Shown piece after piece: positions 31,660-40,600 of a DNA stretch of 47,711 nucleotides (position 1 is the first letter of the stretch; every line of letters begins with the position of its first letter). Position numbers and translations under genes: made by a program. The notes under the pieces were generated by a model. It had not been told where the DNA came from, made no database searches, and saw only the letters and a program-made list of their open reading frames with translations. This DNA comes from Burkholderiales bacterium (GTDB lineage: Bacteria > Pseudomonadota > Gammaproteobacteria > Burkholderiales > Burkholderiaceae_C), in assembly GCA_016703325.1 (NCBI GenBank), contig JADJCH010000058.1:1-47711 (forward strand), given 5' to 3'.

Positions 31660-32748
31660 CTACCGACCCGCCACCGCCAGCTCAGGTCTCGGCTGCGAGC
31701 GGGTGCTGCCGGCCTTCGGATCGACCACCAGGCGGGCCCAGGCCGGGCGTTCGTACAGGAAGTTCAGCGGGGTGCGCCGCAGCAGGGCCCAGATCAGCAG
31801 CGCAGCGGCGATGCCACCGGCCCAGGCGCAGGTGGCCACCAGGTTCACATCGGCCTGCGGCGCGAAGCGGCGGAACACCCGGATGATGACCATCATCGGG
31901 ATGTAGAAGCCCAGGTACACCACGATCGAATGGGCGCCCAGCCAGCGCAGCCCGGCTGCCCAGCCCTGGTCGGCCAGCAGGCTGGACATCAGCACCACCG
32001 CAGCGATGCCGAGGAAGCCGAAAACCAGCAGCGCCGAGCCCACCTCCGCATGCACGCTGGTGGTGAACCAGTGGTTCAGCACCGCCCAGCCGATCAGCAG
32101 CGCCGCTGTCGCCACGCGGTTGCGGCGGCCCCATTCGGCCAGGTCCAGCACCGAGTCGGCCACCACATGACCGGCATAGAAGAACACGAAGTACTTGGCG
32201 AACCAGTCCAGCGGGTAGATGCCGCTGTGCGGCTGCGACACCATCAGCCCCGCGGCCAGCGGCAGCACCAGCAGCACCGGCACTCGTGCCAGGAGCCGGG
32301 TGACCACGAAGTACACCGGCAGCATCAGGATGAACCAGAGCATGGCTTCGGGCTTGTAGAGCTTGAAAGCCAGTTCCGCCAGCGCTGCCGGCACCGACGC
32401 GGGGCGTTGCGTGCCGCCCAGCCAGGAGATCGGCACGATGATCAGCGTCCACAGCAGCAGGAAATACCAGTAGTGCAGCACCTTGGTGTCGAGGTAGCTG
32501 CGCCAGGGCCGCTGCAGCACCGCGCCGACGAACAGGCCGGACAGCAGGAAGAAGTCCGGCATCCGGAAGGGCCGGGCGAAGGCCTCGAAGTGGTTGATCC
32601 AGCCGGCCTCCCACTGCATCTGCCGCCCCACCCAGAGGGCAACCACGGCGATCATGCACAGGCCCTTGGCCACGTCCACCCAATCGAGGCGACGTGTCGA
32701 TGCGGAGTCGTCGTGAGGTTGCATGGCGGCCTGATGTGTAACAGACAT
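31660..32748 (-). CDS. Acyltransferase-3 family membrane protein (OpgC-like)
   Basis: A 362-residue integral membrane protein with about ten helices. It starts with the acyltransferase-3 signature RRLDWVDVAKGLCMIAVV and has FRMPDFFLLSGLFVG in the next helix pair, AMLWFILMLPVYFVV, and a C-terminal YLGFYIPMMVIIRVF. It should transfer acyl or succinyl groups to periplasmic or surface glycans. The Met at 32724 (MQPHDD) is an alternative start. The gene is adjacent to the glycan genes but on the opposite strand. Confidence 0.82.
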   Translation of the reverse strand: MSVTHQAAMQPHDDSASTRRLDWVDVAKGLCMIAVVALWVGRQMQWEAGWINHFEAFARPFRMPDFFLLSGLFVGAVLQRPWRSYLDTKVLHYWYFLLLWTLIIVPISWLGGTQRPASVPAALAELAFKLYKPEAMLWFILMLPVYFVVTRLLARVPVLLVLPLAAGLMVSQPHSGIYPLDWFAKYFVFFYAGHVVADSVLDLAEWGRRNRVATAALLIGWAVLNHWFTTSVHAEVGSALLVFGFLGIAAVVLMSSLLADQGWAAGLRWLGAHSIVVYLGFYIPMMVIIRVFRRFAPQADVNLVATCAWAGGIAAALLIWALLRRTPLNFLYERPAWARLVVDPKAGSTRSQPRPELAVAGR

Positions 32749-32824
32749 GTATCAGACCATGCATTGTGCACACTCGGCAGGCCTTGTGTGCTGGGGCGAC
32801 CCCGATGGCCCCGGCTCGGGTGGA

Positions 32825-33730
32825 TCAGGGTGGCCAGGGCCCCCGATCTGTGCGGCCCGGCGGGCCGGCCAGCACCGCCCAGCGCGCCTTGCCGCTGCGG
32901 GCCTGCCGCAGCTCGCGCCACAGCACGCACCAGCCGTGCAGGCCCAGGTGCAACGGGTGGTGGCTGTCGAAGCCGTCGGTCAGGCCAAAACGCAACGGCT
33001 CGCCTGCCGGTTCTGCGCGCAGTGTTCCGAACAGGCGGTCGAACACGATCAGCACGCCGCCGTAGTTGCAGTCCAGGCAGGCCGGGTTGCAGGCGTGGTG
33101 CACCCGGTGGTGCGCCGGGGTGTTGAAAACGCTGCCGAAGGCCCGGGCCAGCCGGCCTGTCAAGCCGCTTTGCAGCAGCAGCGGGGGCCGCCAGGCCGTG
33201 TGCAGCCAGAACTGGTAGAGCAGGTTGGCCGCCACCATGCCCAGTGCTGCCGGGGGAGGAAACCCCAGCCACAGCAGCGGCGCAAAAAACAGCCCGCTGC
33301 CGCCGAGCTTGCCGGTCCAGCCCAGCCGGAAGGCGGCAAACAGCGTCAGCTGACGCGGTGTGTGGTGCACGCAGTGGCTGGCCCAGAACCAGCCCACCCG
33401 GTGGCCGGCGCGGTGCAGAGCGTAGTAGCACAGCTCCTGGCCGAGGAAGAGGGCGCCCCAGGCGCCGGCGTGGTCCATCGAGATGCTGCCCAGCCGGTGG
33501 GCGTAGACCCAGGCCAGCAGCGGTGCGGCCAGGCCCAGCCCCAGGGCTTCCACCCCGCGGCGCAGCAGGGCATCGGCCAGCGACGCGGCGGCGGCGCGCC
33601 AGTCGGGCGGGGCACCGCGGCGCTGCAGCCACAGCCCTTCGGCCACAGCGGCCAGCAGCATCAGGCCGAGCAGGGCCGCCAGTGCGGTGCGGGCTGTGGG
33701 CGGCAGCAGGTCGAGCAGTTCGGTGGGCAT
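32825..33730 (-). CDS. Sterol desaturase/fatty acid hydroxylase family protein
   Basis: A 301-residue integral membrane di-iron enzyme. It has the three histidine boxes: HRAGH (106-110), HCVHH (119-123) and HHRVHH (207-212), with a further HH near the C-terminus. The family hydroxylates or desaturates lipids using O2; the lipid here is unknown. The start at 33730 (MPTELLDLL) removes a non-coding-looking extension. Divergent from the response regulator with 110 bp between. Confidence 0.87.
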   Translation of the reverse strand: MPTELLDLLPPTARTALAALLGLMLLAAVAEGLWLQRRGAPPDWRAAAASLADALLRRGVEALGLGLAAPLLAWVYAHRLGSISMDHAGAWGALFLGQELCYYALHRAGHRVGWFWASHCVHHTPRQLTLFAAFRLGWTGKLGGSGLFFAPLLWLGFPPPAALGMVAANLLYQFWLHTAWRPPLLLQSGLTGRLARAFGSVFNTPAHHRVHHACNPACLDCNYGGVLIVFDRLFGTLRAEPAGEPLRFGLTDGFDSHHPLHLGLHGWCVLWRELRQARSGKARWAVLAGPPGRTDRGPWPP

Positions 33731-33840
33731 GCGCCGATTGCAGTGCCACTGCCGTGCGGGCGGCGCCACATCGCGCGACGAAATGTGACGCCGCCGTCAT
33801 CCATCGGCTGCAGGGGCCGCGCAGTTTCTACACTGTCGGC

Positions 33841-34533
33841 ATGAGCAAGCCGCTGATCCTGATGGTGGATGACGACGCCGAGCTGGCCGATGACGTGGCC
33901 GAGCTGCTGTTCCGGGAGGGTTGGGCGCTGCACCATGTGCTCACCGGAGGCGACGGCGAAAAGGCCCTGGACCGGCTGCAGCCCGATCTGCTGCTGCTGG
34001 ACGTGATGCTGCCCGATGCCCATGGGCTGGACCTGTGCCGCCGCTGGCGCGACCGTTTTCCGGCCCTGGGCATCGTGATGCTCACTGCCCGCGGCGACCC
34101 GATGGACCGGGTGCTGGGTCTGGAGATCGGTGCGGACGACTACCTGCCCAAACCCTTCGAGCCGCGCGAACTGGTGGCGCGGGTGCGCGCCCTGCTGCGC
34201 CGCCAGGCGCCGGGGCGGGTGCAGACGCAGCTGTTGCGTTTCGACGGGCTGGTGATCGACCCGCTGCAGCGCGAGGTGAGGGCCGGCGACGCGCTGGTGG
34301 CGCTGAGCACGGTGGAGTTCAAGCTGTTGCTGGCCCTGGCGCGCAGCGCGGGCCAGCCGCTGGACCGCGATCAGCTCAACGCCGCGGTGCAGGGCGGCCC
34401 CTACCGGCCGCTGGACCGCACGGTGGACGTGCAGGTGGCGCGGCTGCGGCGCAAGCTGGCCGACGCGGCGCCGGGGCGGGAGTGGGTGGCCACGGTGCGG
34501 GGTGAGGGTTATGTCTTCCTCCCCAAGGGTTGA
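33841..34533 (+). CDS. OmpR-family response regulator
   Basis: A 230-residue two-domain regulator. The receiver has the acidic pocket at Asp10-Asp12, phosphoacceptor Asp54 (LLLLDVMLPD) and Lys104 (DYLPKPF); the C-terminal winged helix (about 130-228) ends RTVDVQVARLRRKL and TVRGEGYVF. It should be phosphorylated by the kinase encoded immediately downstream, whose start overlaps its last codons. A TGTGAC element lies 52 bp before the start. Confidence 0.95.
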   Translation: MSKPLILMVDDDAELADDVAELLFREGWALHHVLTGGDGEKALDRLQPDLLLLDVMLPDAHGLDLCRRWRDRFPALGIVMLTARGDPMDRVLGLEIGADDYLPKPFEPRELVARVRALLRRQAPGRVQTQLLRFDGLVIDPLQREVRAGDALVALSTVEFKLLLALARSAGQPLDRDQLNAAVQGGPYRPLDRTVDVQVARLRRKLADAAPGREWVATVRGEGYVFLPKG

Positions 34534-35890
34534 GGCGTCGCTGCAGCGTCCGGCCGGCCGATGGCGGGGCTGGCTGCGCAGGCGCGACAGCCTGCGCCTG
34601 CGTTTGCTGCTGCTGCAGGCGCTGGTTCTGGTGCTGCTTGGCAGCGGCGTGGGGCTGCTGTTTTATGCCGAGCGCAACATCACCATCGCCGGCCTGTATG
34701 TGGAGCGCTGGGCACCGGTGATCGCCGCAGCGCTGCAGGCGGATCCGCTGGCGCCACCGGTCGGCCCGGAGGAGGAGGCGGTGCATTGGCTGCGGCCCGG
34801 TCCGCCCGAGCCCTCCCACCGACCCTGGGCGCAAGCGCCTCGTTTTGCGGCGCTGCGTGAGGCACTGGCCCAGCGCCGCCTGCCGGTGCAGGAACTGCGG
34901 CTGAGCCTGGCCTCACCGCAGCCAAGGCTGTGGCTGCACCTGGCTCCGCCCGGGCGGGCGCCGGGCTGGCTGGGCCTGCCGGCCCAGGTGCTGGTGCCGG
35001 AGTGGTCGGCGCGCACGCTGGCGCTGCTGGGCACCGGCGTGGCGCTGCTGACCCTGCTCAGTTGGGCCACCACACGCTGGCTGGTGCGGCCACTGGAGGC
35101 GTTGCGACGGCGCATCGATGACGTTGCGCCGGCCGCAGACGACCTGCCGCCGATCGGGCCCGAGGCCGCCTGGGCCGTGCCGGAGATCGCCGCCATCGAC
35201 GGCGCTCACCGGTCCCTGCGCCGGCGTCTGGCACAGCAGGAACGGGAGCGCGCCCTGCTGCTGGCGGGTGTGTCGCACGATCTGCGCAGCCCGTTGGGGC
35301 GCATCCGCCTCAGCGCGGAACTGCTGCCTGACGACCCCGCGTGGGCCAAACGCCGTGCCGCCATCGTGCGCAACGTGCAGCAGGCCGACCGGCTGATCGA
35401 GAGTTTTCTCGACCATGTGCGCTGCGGCGAATTGCCGCTGGACCAGACGGTGGATCTGGCCGCACTGGCCCGATCCGTGGTGGCCATGGCCGAGCGCCCA
35501 GATGACGAACTCCGGCTCGAGGCGCCGCTCAGCCTGCCTCTGGCGCGTGCCCACCCGCTGCTGCTGGAGCGGCTGATGGCCAACCTGCTCGACAACGCTT
35601 TTGCGCATGGCGCGCCGCCGGTGCGACTCAGCCTGGGCGGCTCGCCCGAGGGCGGCTGCTGGCTGGCCGTGGCCGACGGCGGGGAGGGTCTGGCGCCGGA
35701 CGAAGCGGCAACGCTGCAGGCGGCCTTTGCCCGCGGCGACCGCGCCCGCAGCCGGCCCGGCAGCGGGCTGGGTCTGGCCATCGTGCAGCAGACCGTGGCC
35801 CGTCTCGGCGGGACGCTGCAGTTCCAACGCCTGGCGCCGCAGCAGGGACCCTACCGCCATGAGGTGCGGGTGGCGTTGCCGCGTCGTTGA
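34511..35890 (+). CDS. Sensor histidine kinase (EnvZ/CpxA-like)
   Basis: A 459-residue inner-membrane kinase: a first helix (about 33-53), a 115-residue periplasmic sensor with no known fold, a second helix (about 168-190), HAMP linker starting at VRPLEALRRRIDDV, H-box LLAGVSHDLRSPLGRIRL with His256, N-box MANLLDNAFAHG, and G-boxes VADGGEGL and GSGLGLAIV. It starts inside the regulator gene (23-bp overlap); a GTG three codons earlier is an alternative. Confidence 0.94.
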   Translation: MSSSPRVEASLQRPAGRWRGWLRRRDSLRLRLLLLQALVLVLLGSGVGLLFYAERNITIAGLYVERWAPVIAAALQADPLAPPVGPEEEAVHWLRPGPPEPSHRPWAQAPRFAALREALAQRRLPVQELRLSLASPQPRLWLHLAPPGRAPGWLGLPAQVLVPEWSARTLALLGTGVALLTLLSWATTRWLVRPLEALRRRIDDVAPAADDLPPIGPEAAWAVPEIAAIDGAHRSLRRRLAQQERERALLLAGVSHDLRSPLGRIRLSAELLPDDPAWAKRRAAIVRNVQQADRLIESFLDHVRCGELPLDQTVDLAALARSVVAMAERPDDELRLEAPLSLPLARAHPLLLERLMANLLDNAFAHGAPPVRLSLGGSPEGGCWLAVADGGEGLAPDEAATLQAAFARGDRARSRPGSGLGLAIVQQTVARLGGTLQFQRLAPQQGPYRHEVRVALPRR

Positions 35891-35923
35891 ACCGACCGGC
35901 GCTCGGGCAGCGGGCCGGCGGTG

Positions 35924-35960
35924 ATGTGACAACCCTGTCGTGATTCGTCGTGTCGTGTGA
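35924..35960 (+). promoter_or_regulatory. Direct repeats upstream of the lipoprotein gene
   Basis: TGTGAC occurs at 35924 and again at 35955, and TGTCGTG at 35935 and 35950. The same TGTGAC lies before the response regulator gene (33784). OmpR-type regulators bind direct repeats, so this may be their target. Confidence 0.3.
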
Positions 35961-36048
35961 CGGCGCTGCAGCGGCTGCCGGCGTGCAATGCAGTCCTGCC
36001 GCGACGCCCCGTCGGCGCAGCCCTCTCAACGAACCCAGGAGCCTGACC

Positions 36049-37089
36049 ATGTCCCGCCAAAACCTCGATGTTTGCCCCAATGTTCGCCCCGTTGTTCTTC
36101 CCCTTGCTGCCGCCCTGCTGCTGGCGTTGACCGCCTGCGGCGGAGGCGGCGGCAGCGACGACTCGGCCGACGACAGCCTCAGCAGCGAAACCGCCACCCA
36201 CTACGCTGCCGACAGCACGCTGGTGGCCAGCGACACCACCGTCGCGGTGGAGACCGCCGTGGTCACCGCCGAAGCGGTCACCGCCACCCAGGCGGGCGGC
36301 TCGGCCGCCTCCACCGGCCGCAGCTCGGCCCAGGCGGCCGGCCAGGGTGAGGGCCAGGCCAGTGCCCAGGCTGTGGCCAGCGTGCCGGTGGCCTGCCCAG
36401 GGGGCGGCAGTGCCACCCTGACCATCACCGGCGGCACGGCGCTGTCGGTGCTCAATGGGCAGTTCGACGCCGGGGAGATGTATGCCATCACCTTTGACCA
36501 ATGCGCCGCTGCCAGCGGTGCGGCCCAGGTCAACGGGGCCATGACTCTCACGGTGCAGTCCGCAGGCAGCGGCAGCCTGGTCGCTGCCGTCACCGCCACG
36601 GCCCTGCAGGTCGGCCTGCCGCGCGGCAGCCTGAGCTACAGCGGTGCGGCCAGCTGGAGCGCCAGCCGCAGCGACAACGGAGGCGGGGTCACCGTTGCCA
36701 ACAGCACGCTCGCGGCGGACCAGCTGTCGGTCACCACCGCCTATGCTGCGCGCAGCAGCCAGTTTGCGCTGACCGCGGTGGATGTGCAGCGCAGCGCCAC
36801 CTGGAGCGGCGAGCTGCTGCAGTCCAGCAGCATGAGCGGCAGCTGGACCCTCAGCGCCAGCGGGGTGAACGGCAACTTCTCCGCGACCGTGGCCACGCAG
36901 CGCAACTGCAGCTTCGATGCCGAAGGCAACCCCACCGGCGGCGGCTGGAGCCTGGACCTGCCCACGGCGCGCCTGACGATGTCGGTGGCCGGCGGCAGCG
37001 CCACGCTGCAGCTCGACTCGGGCAAGGACGGCAGCATTGACCGCAGCTGGACCGCCACGCTGCCGGAACTGGAGGCGGCCGCCGGTTGA
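36049..37089 (+). CDS. Lipoprotein of unknown function
   Basis: A 346-residue exported lipoprotein: basic start, hydrophobic segment and lipobox LTAC with Cys30, then a low-complexity GGGGGSDD linker, an Ala/Ser/Gln-rich stretch (about 60-110), and a beta-rich repeat-like region with many S-x-S-W alternations (SYSGAASWSAS, SATWSGELL, SGSWTLSASG). Two internal cysteine pairs are possible (VACPGG, FDQCAA). No family is recognised. CAGGAG precedes the ATG. It follows the kinase gene by 158 bp on the same strand and may be its target or sensor partner. Confidence 0.75.
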   Translation: MSRQNLDVCPNVRPVVLPLAAALLLALTACGGGGGSDDSADDSLSSETATHYAADSTLVASDTTVAVETAVVTAEAVTATQAGGSAASTGRSSAQAAGQGEGQASAQAVASVPVACPGGGSATLTITGGTALSVLNGQFDAGEMYAITFDQCAAASGAAQVNGAMTLTVQSAGSGSLVAAVTATALQVGLPRGSLSYSGAASWSASRSDNGGGVTVANSTLAADQLSVTTAYAARSSQFALTAVDVQRSATWSGELLQSSSMSGSWTLSASGVNGNFSATVATQRNCSFDAEGNPTGGGWSLDLPTARLTMSVAGGSATLQLDSGKDGSIDRSWTATLPELEAAAG

Positions 37090-37171
37090 GCCGGCTGCCC
37101 CGCTCCCGGCAAGGGGCAGGCGATGAGCGGCACACTGTGCCGATCCTCTCCTCGCCACCCCCTCTGCCCTC

Positions 37172-38701
37172 ATGTCTGCGCTGCACTTCGGCTTTGACCA
37201 CTCCTACGCCCGCGATGTGCCCGCCGGCTTCCGTCCAGGGCAACCCGCCCGGGCGCCGGCGCCGCAGCTGGTGTTCCTGAACCGGCCGCTGGCCCGGGAG
37301 CTGGGGCTGGACCCGGCCGCCTGGACCGACACGCTGGCCGCCGACGTCTTCAGCGGCAACCGCCTGCCGGAGGACGCCCGGCCGATTGCACAGGCCTACG
37401 CCGGCCACCAGTTCGGTGGCTTCTCGCCGCAGCTGGGGGACGGTCGGGCGCTGCTGCTGGGGGAGCTGATCGACCGCCAGGGCCGGCGGCGCGACCTGGC
37501 CTTCAAGGGCTCCGGGCGCACCCCCTTCTCCCGCGGCGGCGACGGCAAGGCGGCGCTGGGGCCGATGCTGCGCGAGGTGCTGATCGGCGAGGCCCTGCAG
37601 GCGCTGGGTGTGCCCACCACCCGGGCGCTGGCGGTGGTGGCCACCGGGGAGGCGGTGCGCCGTGACCGGCCGCTGCCAGGTGCGGTGCTCACCCGCGTGG
37701 CGGCCAGCCACCTGCGGGTGGGCAGCCTGCAGTACTTTGCCGCCCGCGGCGAGGCGGACAGCCTGGCCCGCCTGGTCGACCACGCCGTTGCACGCCACGA
37801 CCCGGAGCTCGCCACCGAGCCGGACCGCGCCGCCCGGGCGCTGGGCCTGCTGCTGGCCGTGGCGCGGCGCCAGGCTGCGCTGCTGGCGCAGTGGATGAAC
37901 CTGGGCTTCATCCACGGCGTCATGAACACCGACAACATGAGTCTGTCGGGCGAGAGCATCGACTTCGGCCCCTGCGCCTTCCTGGAGGCCTACGACCCGG
38001 CCACCGTCTTCAGCAGCATCGACCAGACCGGCCGCTACGCCTACGGCAACCAGCCGCACATCGCGCGCTGGAACCTGGCCCGCCTGGCCGAGGCACTGCT
38101 GCCGCTGCTGGCGCCGCCGGAGGACGACGCCGCCCAGCAGCGTGCGGTGGACCGGGTGATGGAGGTGATCAACGCCTTCCCGGACCTTTACGCCGCCGAG
38201 CTGCTGCGCGGCCAGCGCGCCAAGCTCGGGCTGGCACCGCTGGCAGGCGCTGCGGCCGACCCGGAACGCGACCGCGCCGACACCGCGCTGGGGGACGCCT
38301 GGCTGAACCTGCTGCAGAACCAGGCGGTGGACTTCACGCTGGCCTGGCGCCGGCTGGCGTATGCCGCGCAAGGGCAGGAAGCGCCCCTGCGCGGCTTGTT
38401 TGCCGAACCCGCGGCGCTGGATCCCTGGTTGCTGCGCTGGCGCGAGCGGATGGCGCAGGACGGCGGCGACGCCAGCGGGCGCGCTGTCGCGATGCGCCGC
38501 GTCAACCCCTGGCTCATCCCGCGCAACCACCGGGTGGAGGAGGCGCTGGAGGCGGCCAGCGAATCCGGCGACCTCAGCCCCTTCGAGGAACTCCTGGCCG
38601 CACTGGCCGAGCCCTTCGACGAGCGGTCCGATCGCGAGCGCTACGCGGAGCCGGCACCGCGCGAGGTGACGGCGCGCTATCAGACCTTCTGCGGCACCTG
38701 A
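37172..38701 (+). CDS. selO: Protein adenylyltransferase SelO (YdiU/UPF0061)
   Basis: A 509-residue pseudokinase-fold enzyme that transfers AMP to Ser, Thr or Tyr of target proteins and takes part in redox stress response. It shows AYAGHQFGGFSPQLGDGRA, DLAFKGSGRTPFSR, REVLIGEALQALGVPTTRAL, FIHGVMNTDNMSLSGE (active-site Asn and Asp) and DFGPCAFLEAYDP. The C-terminal YQTFCGT keeps the conserved cysteine that is selenocysteine in animals. Its last 22 bp overlap the end of the convergent MarR-type gene. Confidence 0.95.
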   Translation: MSALHFGFDHSYARDVPAGFRPGQPARAPAPQLVFLNRPLARELGLDPAAWTDTLAADVFSGNRLPEDARPIAQAYAGHQFGGFSPQLGDGRALLLGELIDRQGRRRDLAFKGSGRTPFSRGGDGKAALGPMLREVLIGEALQALGVPTTRALAVVATGEAVRRDRPLPGAVLTRVAASHLRVGSLQYFAARGEADSLARLVDHAVARHDPELATEPDRAARALGLLLAVARRQAALLAQWMNLGFIHGVMNTDNMSLSGESIDFGPCAFLEAYDPATVFSSIDQTGRYAYGNQPHIARWNLARLAEALLPLLAPPEDDAAQQRAVDRVMEVINAFPDLYAAELLRGQRAKLGLAPLAGAAADPERDRADTALGDAWLNLLQNQAVDFTLAWRRLAYAAQGQEAPLRGLFAEPAALDPWLLRWRERMAQDGGDASGRAVAMRRVNPWLIPRNHRVEEALEAASESGDLSPFEELLAALAEPFDERSDRERYAEPAPREVTARYQTFCGT

Positions 38702-39240
38702 GGGCGGCCCGGCAGTTCGGCCGGCACCTCCGCCCCTGCCTTCGCCCGCGCCTGCGCCTCACCGGCCTGCAGGTGGCGGTTCAGGCGGCCGAGCAGATCC
38801 ACCAGTTGGCGGACTTCCTCGTCGTTCCAGACGGCGGTCCAGCGCAGGACCGCTGCGAAGTCGCTCGGGTTGCGCTGCTGCCAGAACTGTCGGTGCTGCT
38901 CGGTCAGACGCAGGCGCCGAGCCCGCCGGTCGCCCGGGTCCACCTCGATCGCCAGAAAGCCCTTGCGCTGCAGGGCGGCAGCGATCTGCTTGGCGTTCTG
39001 GTGCGTCATCGCCAGCGCTGCGGCCACTGCCGACAGGGTGGGAGGCGTGGACTGCGCCTCGATCCAGGACAGCAGCGCCCCCTGTTGGGTGGTGATGCCG
39101 CTGGGCGCCAGCTCCCGGTCCAACAGGGTGCGCAGTCGACCGGCCTGCGCCAACAAGAGGCGCAAGGCACGCACCCGGTGGGCATTTGCGGGGGGCAAAT
39201 CCCCCAGCGCCAGATCCAGCCATTGACGGTCGGAAGACAT
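38680..39240 (-). CDS. MarR-family transcriptional regulator
   Basis: A 186-residue winged-helix regulator: LSAVAAALAMTHQNAKQIAAAL (recognition-helix region, residues spread over about 75-97) and the wing DPGDRRARRLRLTEQ. MarR dimers usually repress their own gene and a divergent neighbour; the divergent neighbour here is a glycosyltransferase 45 bp away. The start at 39240 was chosen over 39261 because the latter would take in the AT-rich promoter-like AATATATT segment. No good ribosome site is seen for either. Confidence 0.87.
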   Translation of the reverse strand: MSSDRQWLDLALGDLPPANAHRVRALRLLLAQAGRLRTLLDRELAPSGITTQQGALLSWIEAQSTPPTLSAVAAALAMTHQNAKQIAAALQRKGFLAIEVDPGDRRARRLRLTEQHRQFWQQRNPSDFAAVLRWTAVWNDEEVRQLVDLLGRLNRHLQAGEAQARAKAGAEVPAELPGRPQVPQKV

Positions 39241-39244
39241 ATTC

Positions 39245-39252
39245 AATATATT
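39245..39252. promoter_or_regulatory. AT-rich dyad in MarR/glycosyltransferase intergenic
   Basis: The self-complementary AATATATT is the most AT-rich spot in a GC-rich neighbourhood, and contains TATATT as possible -10 box for the plus-strand gene. It is a plausible MarR operator/promoter overlap. Confidence 0.35.
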
Positions 39253-39284
39253 ACCTTTCATCGACCGGATGGAGGCGCGACGCC

Positions 39285-40577
39285 ATGATCGCCTTGTTTC
39301 CTCATTGCGGATTCCTGTCCGAAACCTCTCGCATGCTGCACATCGCGCAGGCTCTGCGCGAGCGCGGAGAGTCGGTGTGCCTGGCCAGCCACGGCGGGCC
39401 CTACCTGAGCGTGCTGCAGGATGCCGGTGAAGACGTGACCTTGCTGGAGCCCCGCCTGGATGCGGCCCGCTGCGAGCGCTTTCTGCGCGACCTGGTGCAG
39501 ATTGGCCGGCCCGGTGTGCGCCTGCAACCCGCTGAGGAGGTGCGCCAGAGCGTGCAGGCCGAAGCCGAATTCCTGCGGCAGGCCGGTGCCCGTGCCGTGG
39601 TGATCGGCTTCACGCTGACCGCCTACCTGTCGTCGCGGGTGGTGGGCCTACCGTTGGTGGCTTCGCACGGTGGGTCCTATGTACCGCCGATGCTGGAGCA
39701 GGGCCTGGCGCCCGTTCCCACCACGATGCCGATGCCCGGCGCGGAATGGCTGCCGCGCTGGCTGAAGCGGCGCATGGCCAACAGCGGCACGATGCGCATG
39801 AGCGGCCCCACACGCTTCCTCAATGAGGTGGCTGCGGAGTTGGGGGTGGAGCCGGTTCCCACACTGGCGGCCCTGATGCTGGGAGACCTGACGCTGGTGA
39901 CGGACCTGCCGCAGGTGCTCGGCCTGTCGGCCGAGTCGCTCAACGGTTGGCAGCCGCGTCGCCCGCAGGCCTACCGGGCGGGCACCCGTCTGGTGGCCAC
40001 CGGACCGCTGTTTGCCCGGCTGGATTGCCCCTTGCCGGAGGCGTTGCAGCCCTTTCTGGACGGTTCGGCGCCGACCGCGCTGGTGGTGCTGTCGTCCAGC
40101 ACGCCGCAGATGCTGCGGGCCGTGGTGCGCCGGGTGCGGGCGGCGGGGGTGCGGGTGATCGTCGGGGCCACGATCCACGACTACGGGCCGAACGACGACC
40201 CCGGGGTGGTGGTCGCCGCCCTGCTGCCCAATCATCGGGTGATGCCGCGGGTGCAACTCGCTGTGACGATGGGGGGCCAGGGCAGCATCCAGACCGCGAT
40301 GGCCAGCGGCACACCCGTGATCGGCATCCCGCTGCATCCGGAACAGGAACTCAACGTGGACCTGGCCGCCCGCCACGGCGCAGGCCTGGCCCTGGCGCCT
40401 CGCCACGTGGATTCACCCCGTCTGACCGATGCCGTCCAGCGCCTGCTCGCCGAGCCGGGTTTCGCGGCCGGGGCGCAGCGCGTCCGGCAGTGGTACGCCG
40501 CTGCCGACGGGGCGGGAACGGCGGCCCGGGCGATCCTGGACTGGCTGGAGGCGCGGTCAGCGCCGCTTCATCAGTGA
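39285..40577 (+). CDS. GT1-type (MGT/UGT-like) glycosyltransferase
   Basis: A 430-residue GT-B fold glycosyltransferase. The N-terminal acceptor domain begins IALFPHCGFLSETSRMLHIA; the C-terminal donor domain has LVVLSSSTPQML, LLPNHRVMPRVQLAVTMGGQ and QTAMASGTPVIGIPLHPEQE, the usual donor-binding helix of the UDP-sugar transferases that modify small lipophilic molecules. It acts in the cytoplasm; substrate unknown. The ATG at 39285 has GGAGGCG upstream. Divergent MarR gene suggests inducer-controlled expression. Confidence 0.87.
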   Translation: MIALFPHCGFLSETSRMLHIAQALRERGESVCLASHGGPYLSVLQDAGEDVTLLEPRLDAARCERFLRDLVQIGRPGVRLQPAEEVRQSVQAEAEFLRQAGARAVVIGFTLTAYLSSRVVGLPLVASHGGSYVPPMLEQGLAPVPTTMPMPGAEWLPRWLKRRMANSGTMRMSGPTRFLNEVAAELGVEPVPTLAALMLGDLTLVTDLPQVLGLSAESLNGWQPRRPQAYRAGTRLVATGPLFARLDCPLPEALQPFLDGSAPTALVVLSSSTPQMLRAVVRRVRAAGVRVIVGATIHDYGPNDDPGVVVAALLPNHRVMPRVQLAVTMGGQGSIQTAMASGTPVIGIPLHPEQELNVDLAARHGAGLALAPRHVDSPRLTDAVQRLLAEPGFAAGAQRVRQWYAAADGAGTAARAILDWLEARSAPLHQ

Positions 40578-40600
40578 CCGGTTGGGGTCACCAAGGCAGG

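Noticed and set aside
37096..37118. TGCCCC...GGGGCA hairpin after the lipoprotein gene as terminator
   Set aside because: Six-base stem with an 11-base loop and no T tract; too weak to call.
36851..38530. 559-codon minus-strand frame
   Set aside because: Antisense to selO and the lipoprotein; no motif and poor codon pattern.
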